Assembly (NCBI GenBank): GCA_017436245.1
Contig: JAFSDN010000043.1
Coordinates: forward strand, 1 to 44,552
DNA: 44,552 bases
From: Clostridia bacterium
GTDB lineage: Bacteria; Bacillota; Clostridia; Monoglobales; Monoglobaceae
Direction of reading: 5' to 3'
Positions 34,357 through 41,690 of the stretch are shown here, piece by piece (positions within the stretch are counted from its first letter, which is position 1; each line of letters starts with the position of its first letter). A program made the position numbers and the translations under genes. Under the pieces are notes generated by a model. The model saw only the letters and a program-made list of their open reading frames with translations. It was not told the DNA's origin and ran no database searches.

Positions 34357-34371
34357 GAATAGAGCGAAATA

Positions 34372-35283
34372 TTAGTTACCTGCCATCTTTGCAACTTCTG
34401 CTGCAAAGTCGTCAACTTTCTTTTCGAGACCTTCGCCTTTTTCAAGACGAGCAAATTTCACAACTTCGATGTCTGTGCCGATTTCCTTTGCAACGTTTGC
34501 AAGGAATTTTGCAACAGTCAAATCGCCGTCCTTAACGTAAGCCTGTTCAACAAGACAGATTTCCTTGTAGAACTTCTGAATACGTCCTGCAACCATTTTG
34601 TCAACAATTGCTTCGGGCTTACCTTCGTTGAGAGCCTGAGCCTTGAGGATTTCTTTTTCCTTTTCAACTTCGTCGCTAGGTACTTCGTCGCTCTTAACAT
34701 ACTTGGGCATAACTGCCGCAATCTGCATTGCAACGTCCTTGGCTGCTGTCTGGAAAGCAGGGTCAGCTGCCTTTGATTCGTCACCCAGCTTGAAGTTAAC
34801 AAGAACACCAATCTTACCGCCGCCATGGATGTAAGCAACGTTAACACCTTCGTATCTCTCGAAACGACGGAGGTTCATGTTTTCACCGATTGTTGCAATC
34901 TTTTCGGTGAGAGCTTCGCCAACAGTCTGGTCACCATAGAGCTTTTCGTTCTTCAGAGCTTCAACGTCAGCAGGATTTGTCTTTGCGATACATTCAGCAA
35001 CGTCAGCAACGAACTTCTGGAAGTCAGCGTTCTTTGCAACGAAGTCTGTTTCGGTGTTGATTTCAACAACAACACCAACATTATCAAATACCATTGATGT
35101 AACAAGACCTTCAGCAGCGATTCTGCCTGCTTTCTTGGCAGCTGTTGCCAAGCCCTTTTCTCTGAGGAATTCAACAGCCTTGTCCATATCACCGTTGGTT
35201 TCTGTAAGAGCCTTCTTACAGTCCATCATACCACAGTTTGTCATTTCTCTGAGAGTTTTAACATCTTGTGCTGTAAATGCCAT
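34372..35283 (-). CDS. tsf: Translation elongation factor Ts
   Basis: Exchanges GDP for GTP on EF-Tu. The 303-residue protein has the N-terminal UBA-like domain (KTLREMTNCGMMDCKKALTE), the core motif NTETDFVAKNADF that inserts into EF-Tu, and AYIHGGGKIGVLV. It lies 33 bases behind rpsB as in nearly all bacteria. The ribosome binding site is weak (AGAAAGCGAG). Confidence 0.97.
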   Translation of the reverse strand: MAFTAQDVKTLREMTNCGMMDCKKALTETNGDMDKAVEFLREKGLATAAKKAGRIAAEGLVTSMVFDNVGVVVEINTETDFVAKNADFQKFVADVAECIAKTNPADVEALKNEKLYGDQTVGEALTEKIATIGENMNLRRFERYEGVNVAYIHGGGKIGVLVNFKLGDESKAADPAFQTAAKDVAMQIAAVMPKYVKSDEVPSDEVEKEKEILKAQALNEGKPEAIVDKMVAGRIQKFYKEICLVEQAYVKDGDLTVAKFLANVAKEIGTDIEVVKFARLEKGEGLEKKVDDFAAEVAKMAGN

Positions 35284-35316
35284 AATATATTACACTCGCT
35301 TTCTGTAAAATTTCAA

Positions 35317-36069
35317 TTATTCTTCAATCATATCAAGTGATACGTCTTCTGCATCATCTGCTTCTTCTGCTGCAGCTGAGAAGTCTTCACCCTGCTTACC
35401 CTCTAAGATAGCGTTACCGATTGTAGAAACAATAAGTTTTACGGCACGGATAGCGTCGTCGTTTCCGGGAATGGGGAATTCAGCTTCTTCGGGGTCACAG
35501 TTTGTATCCACGATAGCGATTACGGGAATACCGAGCTTGTGAGCTTCGGCAATAGCATTCTTTTCTTTTCTGGGATCAACAACGAACATAGCCGCAGGAA
35601 GATCTCTCATTTCCTTGATACCGCCAAGGAACTTTTCAAGACGTTCTTCTTCAAGGTTGAGCTTGAGAACTTCCTTCTTGGGAAGAAGTTCCATTGTTCC
35701 GTCTTCGTTCATTTTCTTGAGCTGGTAAAGTCTGTCAATTCTTCTCTTGATTGTTTTGAAGTTTGTGAGCATACCGCCAAGCCATCTTGCGTTAACGTAG
35801 AACATACCTGTTCTTTCAGCTTCTTCACGGATTGCATCCTGAGCCTGCTTCTTTGTACCAACAAAAAGAACGTTTCCGCCTTCTGCTGCGATGTCACGAA
35901 CAAAGTAGTAAGCTTCTTCGATTTTCTTTACAGTTTTCTGAAGATCGATAATATAGATACCGTTTCTTTCTGTAAAGATGTACTCCGCCATTTTAGGATT
36001 CCAACGGCGTGTCTGGTGTCCGAAGTGAACACCTGCTTCAAGCAATTGCTTCATTTGAATTACTCCCAT
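35317..36069 (-). CDS. rpsB: 30S ribosomal protein S2
   Basis: The 250-residue S2 starts [18 protein letters not shown], followed by [26 protein letters not shown] and [12 protein letters not shown], all diagnostic. GGAGG 8 nt upstream fixes ATG 36069. The frame remains open for 43 codons upstream, but this stretch is leader RNA: S2 proteins start at the chosen point. The C-terminal tail is acidic. Confidence 0.97.
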   Translation of the reverse strand: MGVIQMKQLLEAGVHFGHQTRRWNPKMAEYIFTERNGIYIIDLQKTVKKIEEAYYFVRDIAAEGGNVLFVGTKKQAQDAIREEAERTGMFYVNARWLGGMLTNFKTIKRRIDRLYQLKKMNEDGTMELLPKKEVLKLNLEEERLEKFLGGIKEMRDLPAAMFVVDPRKEKNAIAEAHKLGIPVIAIVDTNCDPEEAEFPIPGNDDAIRAVKLIVSTIGNAILEGKQGEDFSAAAEEADDAEDVSLDMIEE

Positions 36070-36206
36070 GATTTTGCACCTCCAAAAGTTTACACCTCCA
36101 CCATAGTCACCTTGTACGGGAGCTGTCATGGGTATTTCAGCACCGCCCGAACAATCGTATGATGTGCGTATTTTATTTATATATTGATATGTTTGCACAC
36201 ACCAAC
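36070..36206 (-). promoter_or_regulatory. rpsB 5' leader, possibly autoregulatory
   Basis: About 137 nt between the promoter and rpsB. It can form GGG..GCTG/CAGC.CCC-type pairing (near 36115-36150), and it contains a doubled Shine-Dalgarno (TGGAGGTG twice, 17-18 bases apart). S2 autoregulation through its leader is known in other bacteria; for this one it is inference. Confidence 0.4.
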
Positions 36207-36212
36207 TGAGGT

Positions 36213-36241
36213 ATTATATCACTACCTGCCAAATTTGTCAA
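36213..36241 (-). promoter_or_regulatory. rpsB-tsf promoter
   Basis: Consensus on the minus strand: TTGACA (complement of 36236-36241), 17-bp spacer ending TAGTGA, TATAAT (complement of 36213-36218). Confidence 0.88.
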
Positions 36242-36268
36242 TATTTTTTTGAGAAAATTTGCAAATCG

Positions 36269-36955
36269 TCAGTCAACAGTCAGCAAACCGCTGCCGCTGA
36301 CGGGAATTGCTTCGCCCAAAAATGTGGGTTCGGGTTTGAAAATACAGGTCAGAAAATCCTTGCAACGTGCAGCAACTTCACGGATGTCAAGATAGATTTG
36401 TCCCACATACTGACGGTAATCGCTGTCTGTTCCAGTGGCTTCAAGCCCGAGTTTGTTGGCGATATAAACAGCGCGGTACAGGTGATATTTCTGGGTAACT
36501 ATAACGATTTTTTTGGCACAGAATACGTCCCGCGCGCGGTACATACTCTCGTATGTTGAAAATCCTGCATGGTCCATAAAAATATCTTCAGGGGGGATGC
36601 CCTGATTTATGGCATAGTCGCGCATAGCATTAACCTCGTCATATCCGGTTTGTCCGTGGTCTCCGCTCATCAGTATTTTGGGAGCAACACCGTTTTTGTA
36701 AAGCTCAACGCCACGTTTGAGTCTGTCTTCAAGCATGGGGCTTGGCTGTCCGTTGGGATACACTCCGCAGCCGAGAATAAGAATACAGTCAAATTCCGTA
36801 TCCCGGGGCAGTTCTTCAAGAGTGAAAATGTTCTTTTTTGCCGTGGATTTTACGTGCTGATTTGTGACAAGAACAGCAATAATCGCAACAACCGCCAGAA
36901 TCAGCAGAACAAGCAGTGTGCGGATAAAAATCTTTTTAATATTTTTTTTATTCAT
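36269..36955 (-). CDS. SanA/YdcF-like DUF218 membrane-anchored protein
   Basis: A 228-residue protein with one N-terminal membrane anchor (RTLLVLLILAVVAIIAVLV) and an extracytoplasmic DUF218 domain: DCILILGCGVYPNGQPSPMLEDRL, LMSGDHG, the DHAGFSTYES stretch and VTQKYHLYRA. SanA relatives affect envelope permeability and vancomycin tolerance at high temperature; the biochemical role is unclear. GAGGTG 8 nt upstream of ATG 36955. Monocistronic. Confidence 0.88.
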   Translation of the reverse strand: MNKKNIKKIFIRTLLVLLILAVVAIIAVLVTNQHVKSTAKKNIFTLEELPRDTEFDCILILGCGVYPNGQPSPMLEDRLKRGVELYKNGVAPKILMSGDHGQTGYDEVNAMRDYAINQGIPPEDIFMDHAGFSTYESMYRARDVFCAKKIVIVTQKYHLYRAVYIANKLGLEATGTDSDYRQYVGQIYLDIREVAARCKDFLTCIFKPEPTFLGEAIPVSGSGLLTVD

Positions 36956-36980
36956 TTGTAATGCACCTCAATCTGATTTT

Positions 36981-37009
36981 AGAATATCACATACAATGTA
37001 TATTTTCAA
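36981..37009 (-). promoter_or_regulatory. sanA-like gene promoter
   Basis: On the minus strand TTGAAA (complement of 37004-37009), 17-bp spacer ending TGTGA, TATTCT (complement of 36981-36986). Confidence 0.6.
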
Positions 37010-37069
37010 GTTTATTTTTGGTTACAAATGTAAATAATATATGAAAACTTATATGAAAGGTTGATGTTT

Positions 37070-37741
37070 ATGTTTAAGCACGAAAAACTTTTGTTTCATC
37101 CCGTATCGGTTGAAAAACCCAATCCGCAGTATGCGGCGCTTCTTCAGGAACAGCTTGGCGGTGCCAATGGTGAATTGAAGGCGGCAATGCAGTATATGTC
37201 ACAGAGCTTCAGAATAAAAGACCCTGAAATAAAGGATTTGTTTCTTGATATTGCAGCCGAGGAGCTTGGACACATGGAAATGATTGCTCAGACCATAAAT
37301 CTCCTGAACGGACATGATGTGGATGCAACGTCGGTTCCTGCAGGTGAAATTCAGACCCATGTTTTGCTTGGATTGAATCCGGGACTGATTAATGCATCGG
37401 GATATTCGTGGAATGCCGATTATGTGAGTGTTACGGGTGATTTGTGTGCCGATTTGCTTTCGAACATTGCATCGGAGCAACGTGCAAAGGTGGTTTATGA
37501 ATACCTTTATCGGCAGATTGATGACAAACAGGTGAAGGAGACCATTGACTTTTTGCTTAACCGTGAGGAAGCCCACAATGCAATGTTTCGTGATGCCTTC
37601 AACAAAGTTCAGAACACAGGCTCAAACCGTGATTTTGGCACAACAAAGGCGGCGAGAATGTATTTCAGCATGTCGGAGCCATCAAAGAATCAGGAAAAAG
37701 AGTTTGAAACGGATGTTGACAAGGTTTCGTTCAAATCGTAA
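37070..37741 (+). CDS. Manganese catalase family protein
   Basis: Decomposes hydrogen peroxide with a dimanganese centre. The 223-residue four-helix-bundle protein has the expected ligands: Glu35 (GANGELKAAM), Glu65 and His68 (AAEELGHMEM), then a Glu in IASEQRAKVVYEYL and a His in NREEAHNAMF. Start MFKHEKLLFHPV at ATG 37070, GAAAGG 9 nt upstream. CotJC spore-coat proteins belong here too, but cotJA/cotJB are absent, so a general oxygen-defence role in an anaerobe is more likely. Confidence 0.9.
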   Translation: MFKHEKLLFHPVSVEKPNPQYAALLQEQLGGANGELKAAMQYMSQSFRIKDPEIKDLFLDIAAEELGHMEMIAQTINLLNGHDVDATSVPAGEIQTHVLLGLNPGLINASGYSWNADYVSVTGDLCADLLSNIASEQRAKVVYEYLYRQIDDKQVKETIDFLLNREEAHNAMFRDAFNKVQNTGSNRDFGTTKAARMYFSMSEPSKNQEKEFETDVDKVSFKS

Positions 37742-37763
37742 ATTTAAAAGATATACAAATTCA

Positions 37764-37793
37764 GGAGTCCGGGTTTTCGGGCTTCTTTTTTTG
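37764..37793 (+). terminator. Terminator after manganese catalase
   Basis: AGTCCG (37766-37771) pairs with CGGGCT (37778-37783; one G-T), followed by TCTTTTTTT. Confidence 0.75.
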
Positions 37794-37794
37794 G

Positions 37795-37823
37795 TTGAAA
37801 AAAGAAGATTTGTGTGGTATAAT
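37795..37823 (+). promoter_or_regulatory. Promoter reading into the hairpin array
   Basis: TTGAAA (37795-37800), 17-bp spacer, TATAAT (37818-37823). The first hairpin starts on the next base, so transcripts begin inside the array and carry a leader of about 210 nt. Confidence 0.7.
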
Positions 37824-37996
37824 GATTTCAAGCAAAGCTTGAAATCAACTAAGTTTGCCCTTGCGGGCAAGTGAAGTTATCTTGCGATAGTGAAGTTCAC
37901 CTTGTGAGTGAAGTTTCGCCTGACGGCGAAGTGGCAAACTTAACTTCACTTTTGCGTAGAAAAAACTTCACTTTGAACGAATGTTCAAAACTTCAC
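37824..37996 (+). repeat. Array of variable hairpins separated by GTGAAGT heptamers
   Basis: Order: GATTTCAAGC/GCTTGAAATC (37824-37846); TTGCCC/GGGCAA (37855-37870); GTGAAGT; TATC/GATA; GTGAAGT; TCAC/GTGA; GTGAAGT; TTCGCC/GGCGAA (37915-37930); then ACTTCAC (37943-37949), ACTTCAC (37965-37971), TTTGAAC/GTTCAAA (37972-37989), ACTTCAC (37990-37996). Stems differ in sequence while the spacers are constant; the heptamer inverts in the second half. The last stem holds GAACGAATGTTC, which fits the Gram-positive SOS box core. Confidence 0.85.
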
Positions 37997-38039
37997 AAAC
38001 AGAGTGAACCATTAACCGAACCGAAAAAGGAGAAAAATA

Positions 38040-38348
38040 ATGAAAAAGTGCAGAATAACCGTTGTGAAAATGGCGAGGTATGATGATTTGATTGAAAAGT
38101 ACGAAAACCCCATTGAGCATGCCTGTGACATGAAATTGGGTCAGGTTTTTATTGCAAACGGGTGGCAGAAGCCCGAAGGCTTCTGTGACAGTGCGTGGGA
38201 CAGCATCTCGGCTTTTGTGATGACCTTGGCACACGGCGGAGAGAATATTTATGACGGATGGATGAAGAATAAAAAATCAGCCATGATTTCGTGCAATGAC
38301 GGTTTTCGGCCTGTGAGTTTTTATAACGAACGTCCTCAGTCGAAATAG
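38040..38348 (+). CDS. TIGR04076 family protein
   Basis: A 102-residue cytoplasmic protein of unknown function. It shows the family pattern: a short N-terminal strand KKCRITVVK, CDMKLGQVF, the WDSISAFVMTLAHGG centre, and the C-terminal SCNDGFRPVSFYNER. AAAAAGGAG sits 7-8 nt before ATG 38040. The last codons (CGT CCT CAG TCG AAA TAG) come from the edge of the 208-bp hairpin repeat, which therefore supplies the stop codon. It is transcribed behind the hairpin-array leader. Confidence 0.8.
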   Translation: MKKCRITVVKMARYDDLIEKYENPIEHACDMKLGQVFIANGWQKPEGFCDSAWDSISAFVMTLAHGGENIYDGWMKNKKSAMISCNDGFRPVSFYNERPQSK

Positions 38349-38537
38349 CGTAATTACGCTATTTCACAGCAGCAAACATTTTGCTGCTATGAAAATTATT
38401 TCGAGAAATAATTTTCGAGGACTTCGTTGCAATGAAGTGCCGGGAATTTGCCACGCAAATTCCTTGTCAAAACAGCGTTTTGACTCAGGAAAACATTGAA
38501 AATGTTTTCCCACACGACACATTCATTATATTGAAGC
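38330..38537 (-). repeat. 208-bp string-of-hairpins repeat, copy 2 (inverted)
   Basis: Reverse complement of 17259-17467 with a few changes, mainly in loops. Shared sequence starts at ACGTCCTCAGTCG (38330) and ends at TATTGAAGC (about 38537). In this copy the GGAATTTGC/GCAAATTCC stem is perfect, while copy 1 has a mismatch. It overlaps the 3' end of the TIGR04076 gene. Confidence 0.85.
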
Positions 38538-38608
38538 GTTGGATGAAGATGCGGAGTAGGAGTCTTTGGCAAGCCGGGTGAATGAATAATAAAAAAAGGA
38601 AGATTGAT

Positions 38609-39022
38609 ATGATAAAAGAATTGATGCATGACCCTATATTTTTGGGTCAAAAATCGGAAAAGGCAACGGCAGAGGATTTGCAGACGGCGCAGGATTTGCT
38701 TGATACGCTGACAGCGCACAAGGACGGATGCGTTGGTATGGCGGCTAATATGATTGGCGTGAAAAAACGGATTATATGCTTTGATGACAACGGAAAGTAT
38801 GTGACAATGTTCAATCCTGAAATTATAAAGGCGTCAGAGTCTTATGAAACCGAGGAGGGGTGTTTGTCTCTTGTCGGGGCTCCAAGAAAAACAAAAAGAT
38901 ATAAAAAAATCAAGGTGCAGTATCAGACTGCTGAATTCAAGGTGAGAATGAAAACATATGATGGCTTTACAGCTCAGATAATTCAGCATGAGATTGACCA
39001 TTGTAACGGAATTTTGATATAA
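38609..39022 (+). CDS. def: Peptide deformylase-like protein with altered motif 1
   Basis: Deformylases remove the N-formyl group from new proteins. In this 137-residue short form, motif 2 EEGCLSL (Cys85) and motif 3 HEIDH (His127, Glu128, His131) are intact, so the metal site is complete. Motif 1 reads GMAANMIG; the usual GLAAxQ glutamine, which helps stabilise the transition state, is Met48. Similar short variants occur in Clostridia, so it may be a second deformylase with other substrates. ATG 38609 follows AAGGAAG by 7 nt. Confidence 0.85.
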   Translation: MIKELMHDPIFLGQKSEKATAEDLQTAQDLLDTLTAHKDGCVGMAANMIGVKKRIICFDDNGKYVTMFNPEIIKASESYETEEGCLSLVGAPRKTKRYKKIKVQYQTAEFKVRMKTYDGFTAQIIQHEIDHCNGILI

Positions 39023-39047
39023 ATTGGCGAAAGAGAGGTTTTGAATA

Positions 39048-39644
39048 ATGACAGAACTTGAAAAAATGGAAAGAGCAAAGATGTATATTGATAAGCTTGC
39101 AAACGGTATCAATCCCATTGACAATATGGTGATTCCTGATGGTGATGCGGTGAATAATGTGCGTTTGTCAAGATGCTTCTTTTATGTATCAGATGTACTT
39201 CGTCAGGTGATTGAAAATGGCGGCGTTGTTTCTGCAAAAAGAATGAAAAAAGTACCTTTTGCCATAACTTTTGAGAAAATACAAAAGTATGAATTTTCGG
39301 ATGAGGCAATTGCTCTCAGCAAGATTGCCGATAGAATAAACGAACTGATTGATACCAATACAATGAAGAAAATTTCGTACAGAAATATTGCAGGATGGCT
39401 GGTTGAAATTGGTATGCTGGAGGTTTTGACAAAGACTGACGGAAAAACTTCAAAAGTTCCAACGGAAATGGGTAAAAATATTGGAATTTCAACCGAATTG
39501 AGAATCGGACAATATGGTAATTATGAAATTGTGGTTTATAATCATACTGCACAGCAGTTTATTATTGACAACATAGATGCTATTATCGAAAATATTAAAA
39601 AACAAAAGGAAAAGAGTATTTTTGATAAGGAAAAAGAGACATAA
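39048..39644 (+). CDS. Unknown 198-residue protein next to the UvrX-type polymerase
   Basis: I do not recognise a named family with certainty. It starts MTELEKMERAKMYIDKLANGINPID, a mostly helical N-terminal part, then VRLSRCFFYVSDVLRQVIENGGV, a possible winged-helix-like middle (ISYRNIAGWLVEIGMLEVL) and a Lys-rich end. There is no signal peptide or membrane segment. It lies 25 bases after def and 68 bases before the polymerase, all on the same strand, so a role in DNA damage tolerance is possible but unproven. Confidence 0.7.
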   Translation: MTELEKMERAKMYIDKLANGINPIDNMVIPDGDAVNNVRLSRCFFYVSDVLRQVIENGGVVSAKRMKKVPFAITFEKIQKYEFSDEAIALSKIADRINELIDTNTMKKISYRNIAGWLVEIGMLEVLTKTDGKTSKVPTEMGKNIGISTELRIGQYGNYEIVVYNHTAQQFIIDNIDAIIENIKKQKEKSIFDKEKET

Positions 39645-39669
39645 TATTATTATAAGCAAATTTGATTTT

Positions 39670-39697
39670 GAGAGTCTTCGACGGGCTCAGATAGACA
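39670..39697. repeat. Degenerate copy of the CTTCGAC-GCTCAG repeat
   Basis: GAGAGTCTTCGACGGGCTCAG followed by ATAGACA resembles the half unit at 34114-34138. It lies just upstream of the polymerase ribosome binding site. Confidence 0.5.
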
Positions 39698-39712
39698 CAC
39701 GGGGGGCGTAAA

Positions 39713-41227
39713 ATGAGTGAAAACAAAACATATATCTGCATTGATTTAAAGTCCTTTTATGCCTCGGTGGAGTGCGTTGAGCGGGGTCTTGACCCGATGC
39801 AGACAAATCTTGTTGTTGCAGACAGTTCAAGGACGGAAAAAACAATCTGTCTTGCGGTTACGCCTGCTTTGAAAGCCTACGGAGTGTCGGGCAGAGCCAG
39901 ACTTTTTGAGGTTGTTCAGCGAGTGAAAGAGATTAACGCTGAGCGAAAGATGCAGGCACCGGGCCGCGGATTTTCGGGAAAGTCCCATGACAAGGCAGAG
40001 TTGATGAATAATCCGTCGTTGGCGGTGGACTTTATTGTTGCAACGCCCAGAATGGCGCATTATATGGAGTATTCAACGAGAATTTATGAGATTTATCTGA
40101 AATATGTTGCAGCGGAGGATATTCTTGTTTACTCCATTGATGAGGTTTTTATGGATATAACCTCGTATCTCAAGACAAGCGGACTGACCCCCTATGACTT
40201 TGCAATGAAGATTATCCGTGATGTGCTGAAGGTCACGGGCATAACTGCAACGGCAGGAATCGGAACAAATATGTATCTTGCAAAAATCGCAATGGACATC
40301 AAGGCAAAAAAGATGCCTGCCGACAAGGATGGTGTGCGTATTGCCGAGCTTGATGAAATGAGTTATCGCAGAGAAATGTGGGAACATCAGCCGATTACCG
40401 ATTTCTGGCGTGTGGGGCGTGGATATTCAAAAAAATTGCAGGAAAACGGAATGAGGTCCATGGGTGATGTTGCAAGATTTTCGTTGTCGAAATTTGGCAG
40501 ACAGAGACTTTTGAAGCTCTTTGGAATCAATGCAAAACTGCTTGTTGACCATGCGTGGGGATATGAACCCTGCACTTTGGCAGAGGCAAGAGCGTATACG
40601 CCTGAAAACAGTAGTATCAGCACAGGTCAGGTTCTTCATTGCCCCTACGATTTTGAAAAAACGAGAATTATTGTTCGGGAGATGACCGAGCTTCTTGTTC
40701 TTGACCTTGTTGAAAAACGGCTTGTGACAGATCAGATTGTTCTGACTGTTGGGTATGATATTGAAAACCTTTCGAACATTGACATAAAAAAAGGGTATAA
40801 GGGCGAAATAACCACCGATTACTATGGCCGGCAGGTGCCAAAGCATGCCCATGGTACCACCAATCTTGAAGGAAAGACGTCTTCGACCATGCTGATTCAG
40901 AATGCGGTTATGGAGCTGTTTGACCGTATTGTGGACAAAAATCTGCTTGCCAGACGGGTTACCATTTGTGCCAATCATCTGGAAAATGAAGCTGACATAA
41001 AGCATCATAAAGATTATGAACAGCTGGACTTGTTTACGGATTATGAGGAGCTTGAAAAACAACGGAAAAGGACGGAGCTTGAGCTTGAAAAGGAGCGGAG
41101 CATTCAGGAGGCGACAATTGAGCTGAGAAAGAGGTTCGGGAAAAATGCAATTCTCAAGGGGACGAATCTTCAGGAAGGCGCAACAACAAAGGACAGAAAC
41201 AAGCAAATCGGTGGACATAAGGCATAG
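39713..41227 (+). CDS. Y-family DNA polymerase (UvrX/UmuC-like)
   Basis: A translesion polymerase of 504 residues. Palm motifs: YICIDLKSFYASVECVERG (first metal Asp), AVTPALKAYGV, YSIDEVFMDIT (catalytic Asp-Glu), and GIGTNMYLAKIAMDIKAK; then the HhH region and little finger. A charged coiled-coil C-terminus (LEKQRKRTELELEKERSIQE) may bind partners; QLDLF near residue 440 is a likely beta-clamp binding motif. GGGGGGCG precedes ATG 39713. The YolD-like gene follows by 17 bases, as for UvrX-YolD pairs on many Bacillota chromosomes and plasmids. Confidence 0.92.
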   Translation: MSENKTYICIDLKSFYASVECVERGLDPMQTNLVVADSSRTEKTICLAVTPALKAYGVSGRARLFEVVQRVKEINAERKMQAPGRGFSGKSHDKAELMNNPSLAVDFIVATPRMAHYMEYSTRIYEIYLKYVAAEDILVYSIDEVFMDITSYLKTSGLTPYDFAMKIIRDVLKVTGITATAGIGTNMYLAKIAMDIKAKKMPADKDGVRIAELDEMSYRREMWEHQPITDFWRVGRGYSKKLQENGMRSMGDVARFSLSKFGRQRLLKLFGINAKLLVDHAWGYEPCTLAEARAYTPENSSISTGQVLHCPYDFEKTRIIVREMTELLVLDLVEKRLVTDQIVLTVGYDIENLSNIDIKKGYKGEITTDYYGRQVPKHAHGTTNLEGKTSSTMLIQNAVMELFDRIVDKNLLARRVTICANHLENEADIKHHKDYEQLDLFTDYEELEKQRKRTELELEKERSIQEATIELRKRFGKNAILKGTNLQEGATTKDRNKQIGGHKA

Positions 41228-41244
41228 GGGATGTGAAATCAGAT

Positions 41245-41637
41245 ATGAATGATATTATAAATTTGCCGTATCCGAATCCTGAAATTGAGGCGGATTTCCC
41301 AAGTGAGGTTAATCGAGCGGCGCAGTTTGCTCCATTTGCGGCGCTTACGGGATATGATGCGGCGGTAGAGGAGTCGGCAAGGCTTACGGATTCAAGAATT
41401 GAGCTTGATGATTATGAAAAGGAAGAATTGAACCGAAAGCTGATTTTTATATGTGAAAATCTTGACTCAGAATATGAGATAACCTATTTTATACCCGATG
41501 ACAAAAAAGAGGGCGGCGAGTATTTCACAAAACGCTGTTATGTGAAAAAAATACGTGAATTTGAGGGCGAGATTATTACCCGTGACGGGACGGTTATAAA
41601 AATAGTTGATATAATTAAAATAGACAAAGTGGTTTAA
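41245..41637 (+). CDS. YolD-like protein, partner of the Y-family polymerase
   Basis: A 130-residue small protein. The signature RAAQFAPFAALTGYDAAVEESARLTDSRIELDDYEKEEL is typical of the YolD-like proteins that accompany UvrX/UmuC polymerases in Clostridia. The second half is beta-rich (YEITYFIPD, KRCYVKKI, GTVIKIVDIIKID). Its role is not biochemically settled; it is thought to regulate or assist the polymerase. ATG 41245 is chosen; GTG 41233 is too close to AGGGG. Confidence 0.8.
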   Translation: MNDIINLPYPNPEIEADFPSEVNRAAQFAPFAALTGYDAAVEESARLTDSRIELDDYEKEELNRKLIFICENLDSEYEITYFIPDDKKEGGEYFTKRCYVKKIREFEGEIITRDGTVIKIVDIIKIDKVV

Positions 41638-41690
41638 GCGGCAAGGTGAGATGCAGACTTGCAAAGACAGAGCGATGGTTTCTGCGGCTG

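Noticed and set aside
36070..36198. 43-residue N-terminal extension of S2
   Set aside because: S2 proteins start at [14 protein letters not shown] sequences; the upstream stretch contains the ribosome binding sites.
37824..37996. CRISPR-like array
   Set aside because: The constant unit is only 7 bases, the variable parts are self-complementary hairpins of 11-17 bases, and the unit inverts half way. No cas genes are near.
40427..41218. 263-residue open frame on the minus strand across the polymerase gene
   Set aside because: Shadow of the polymerase gene; no start signal and no recognisable domain.
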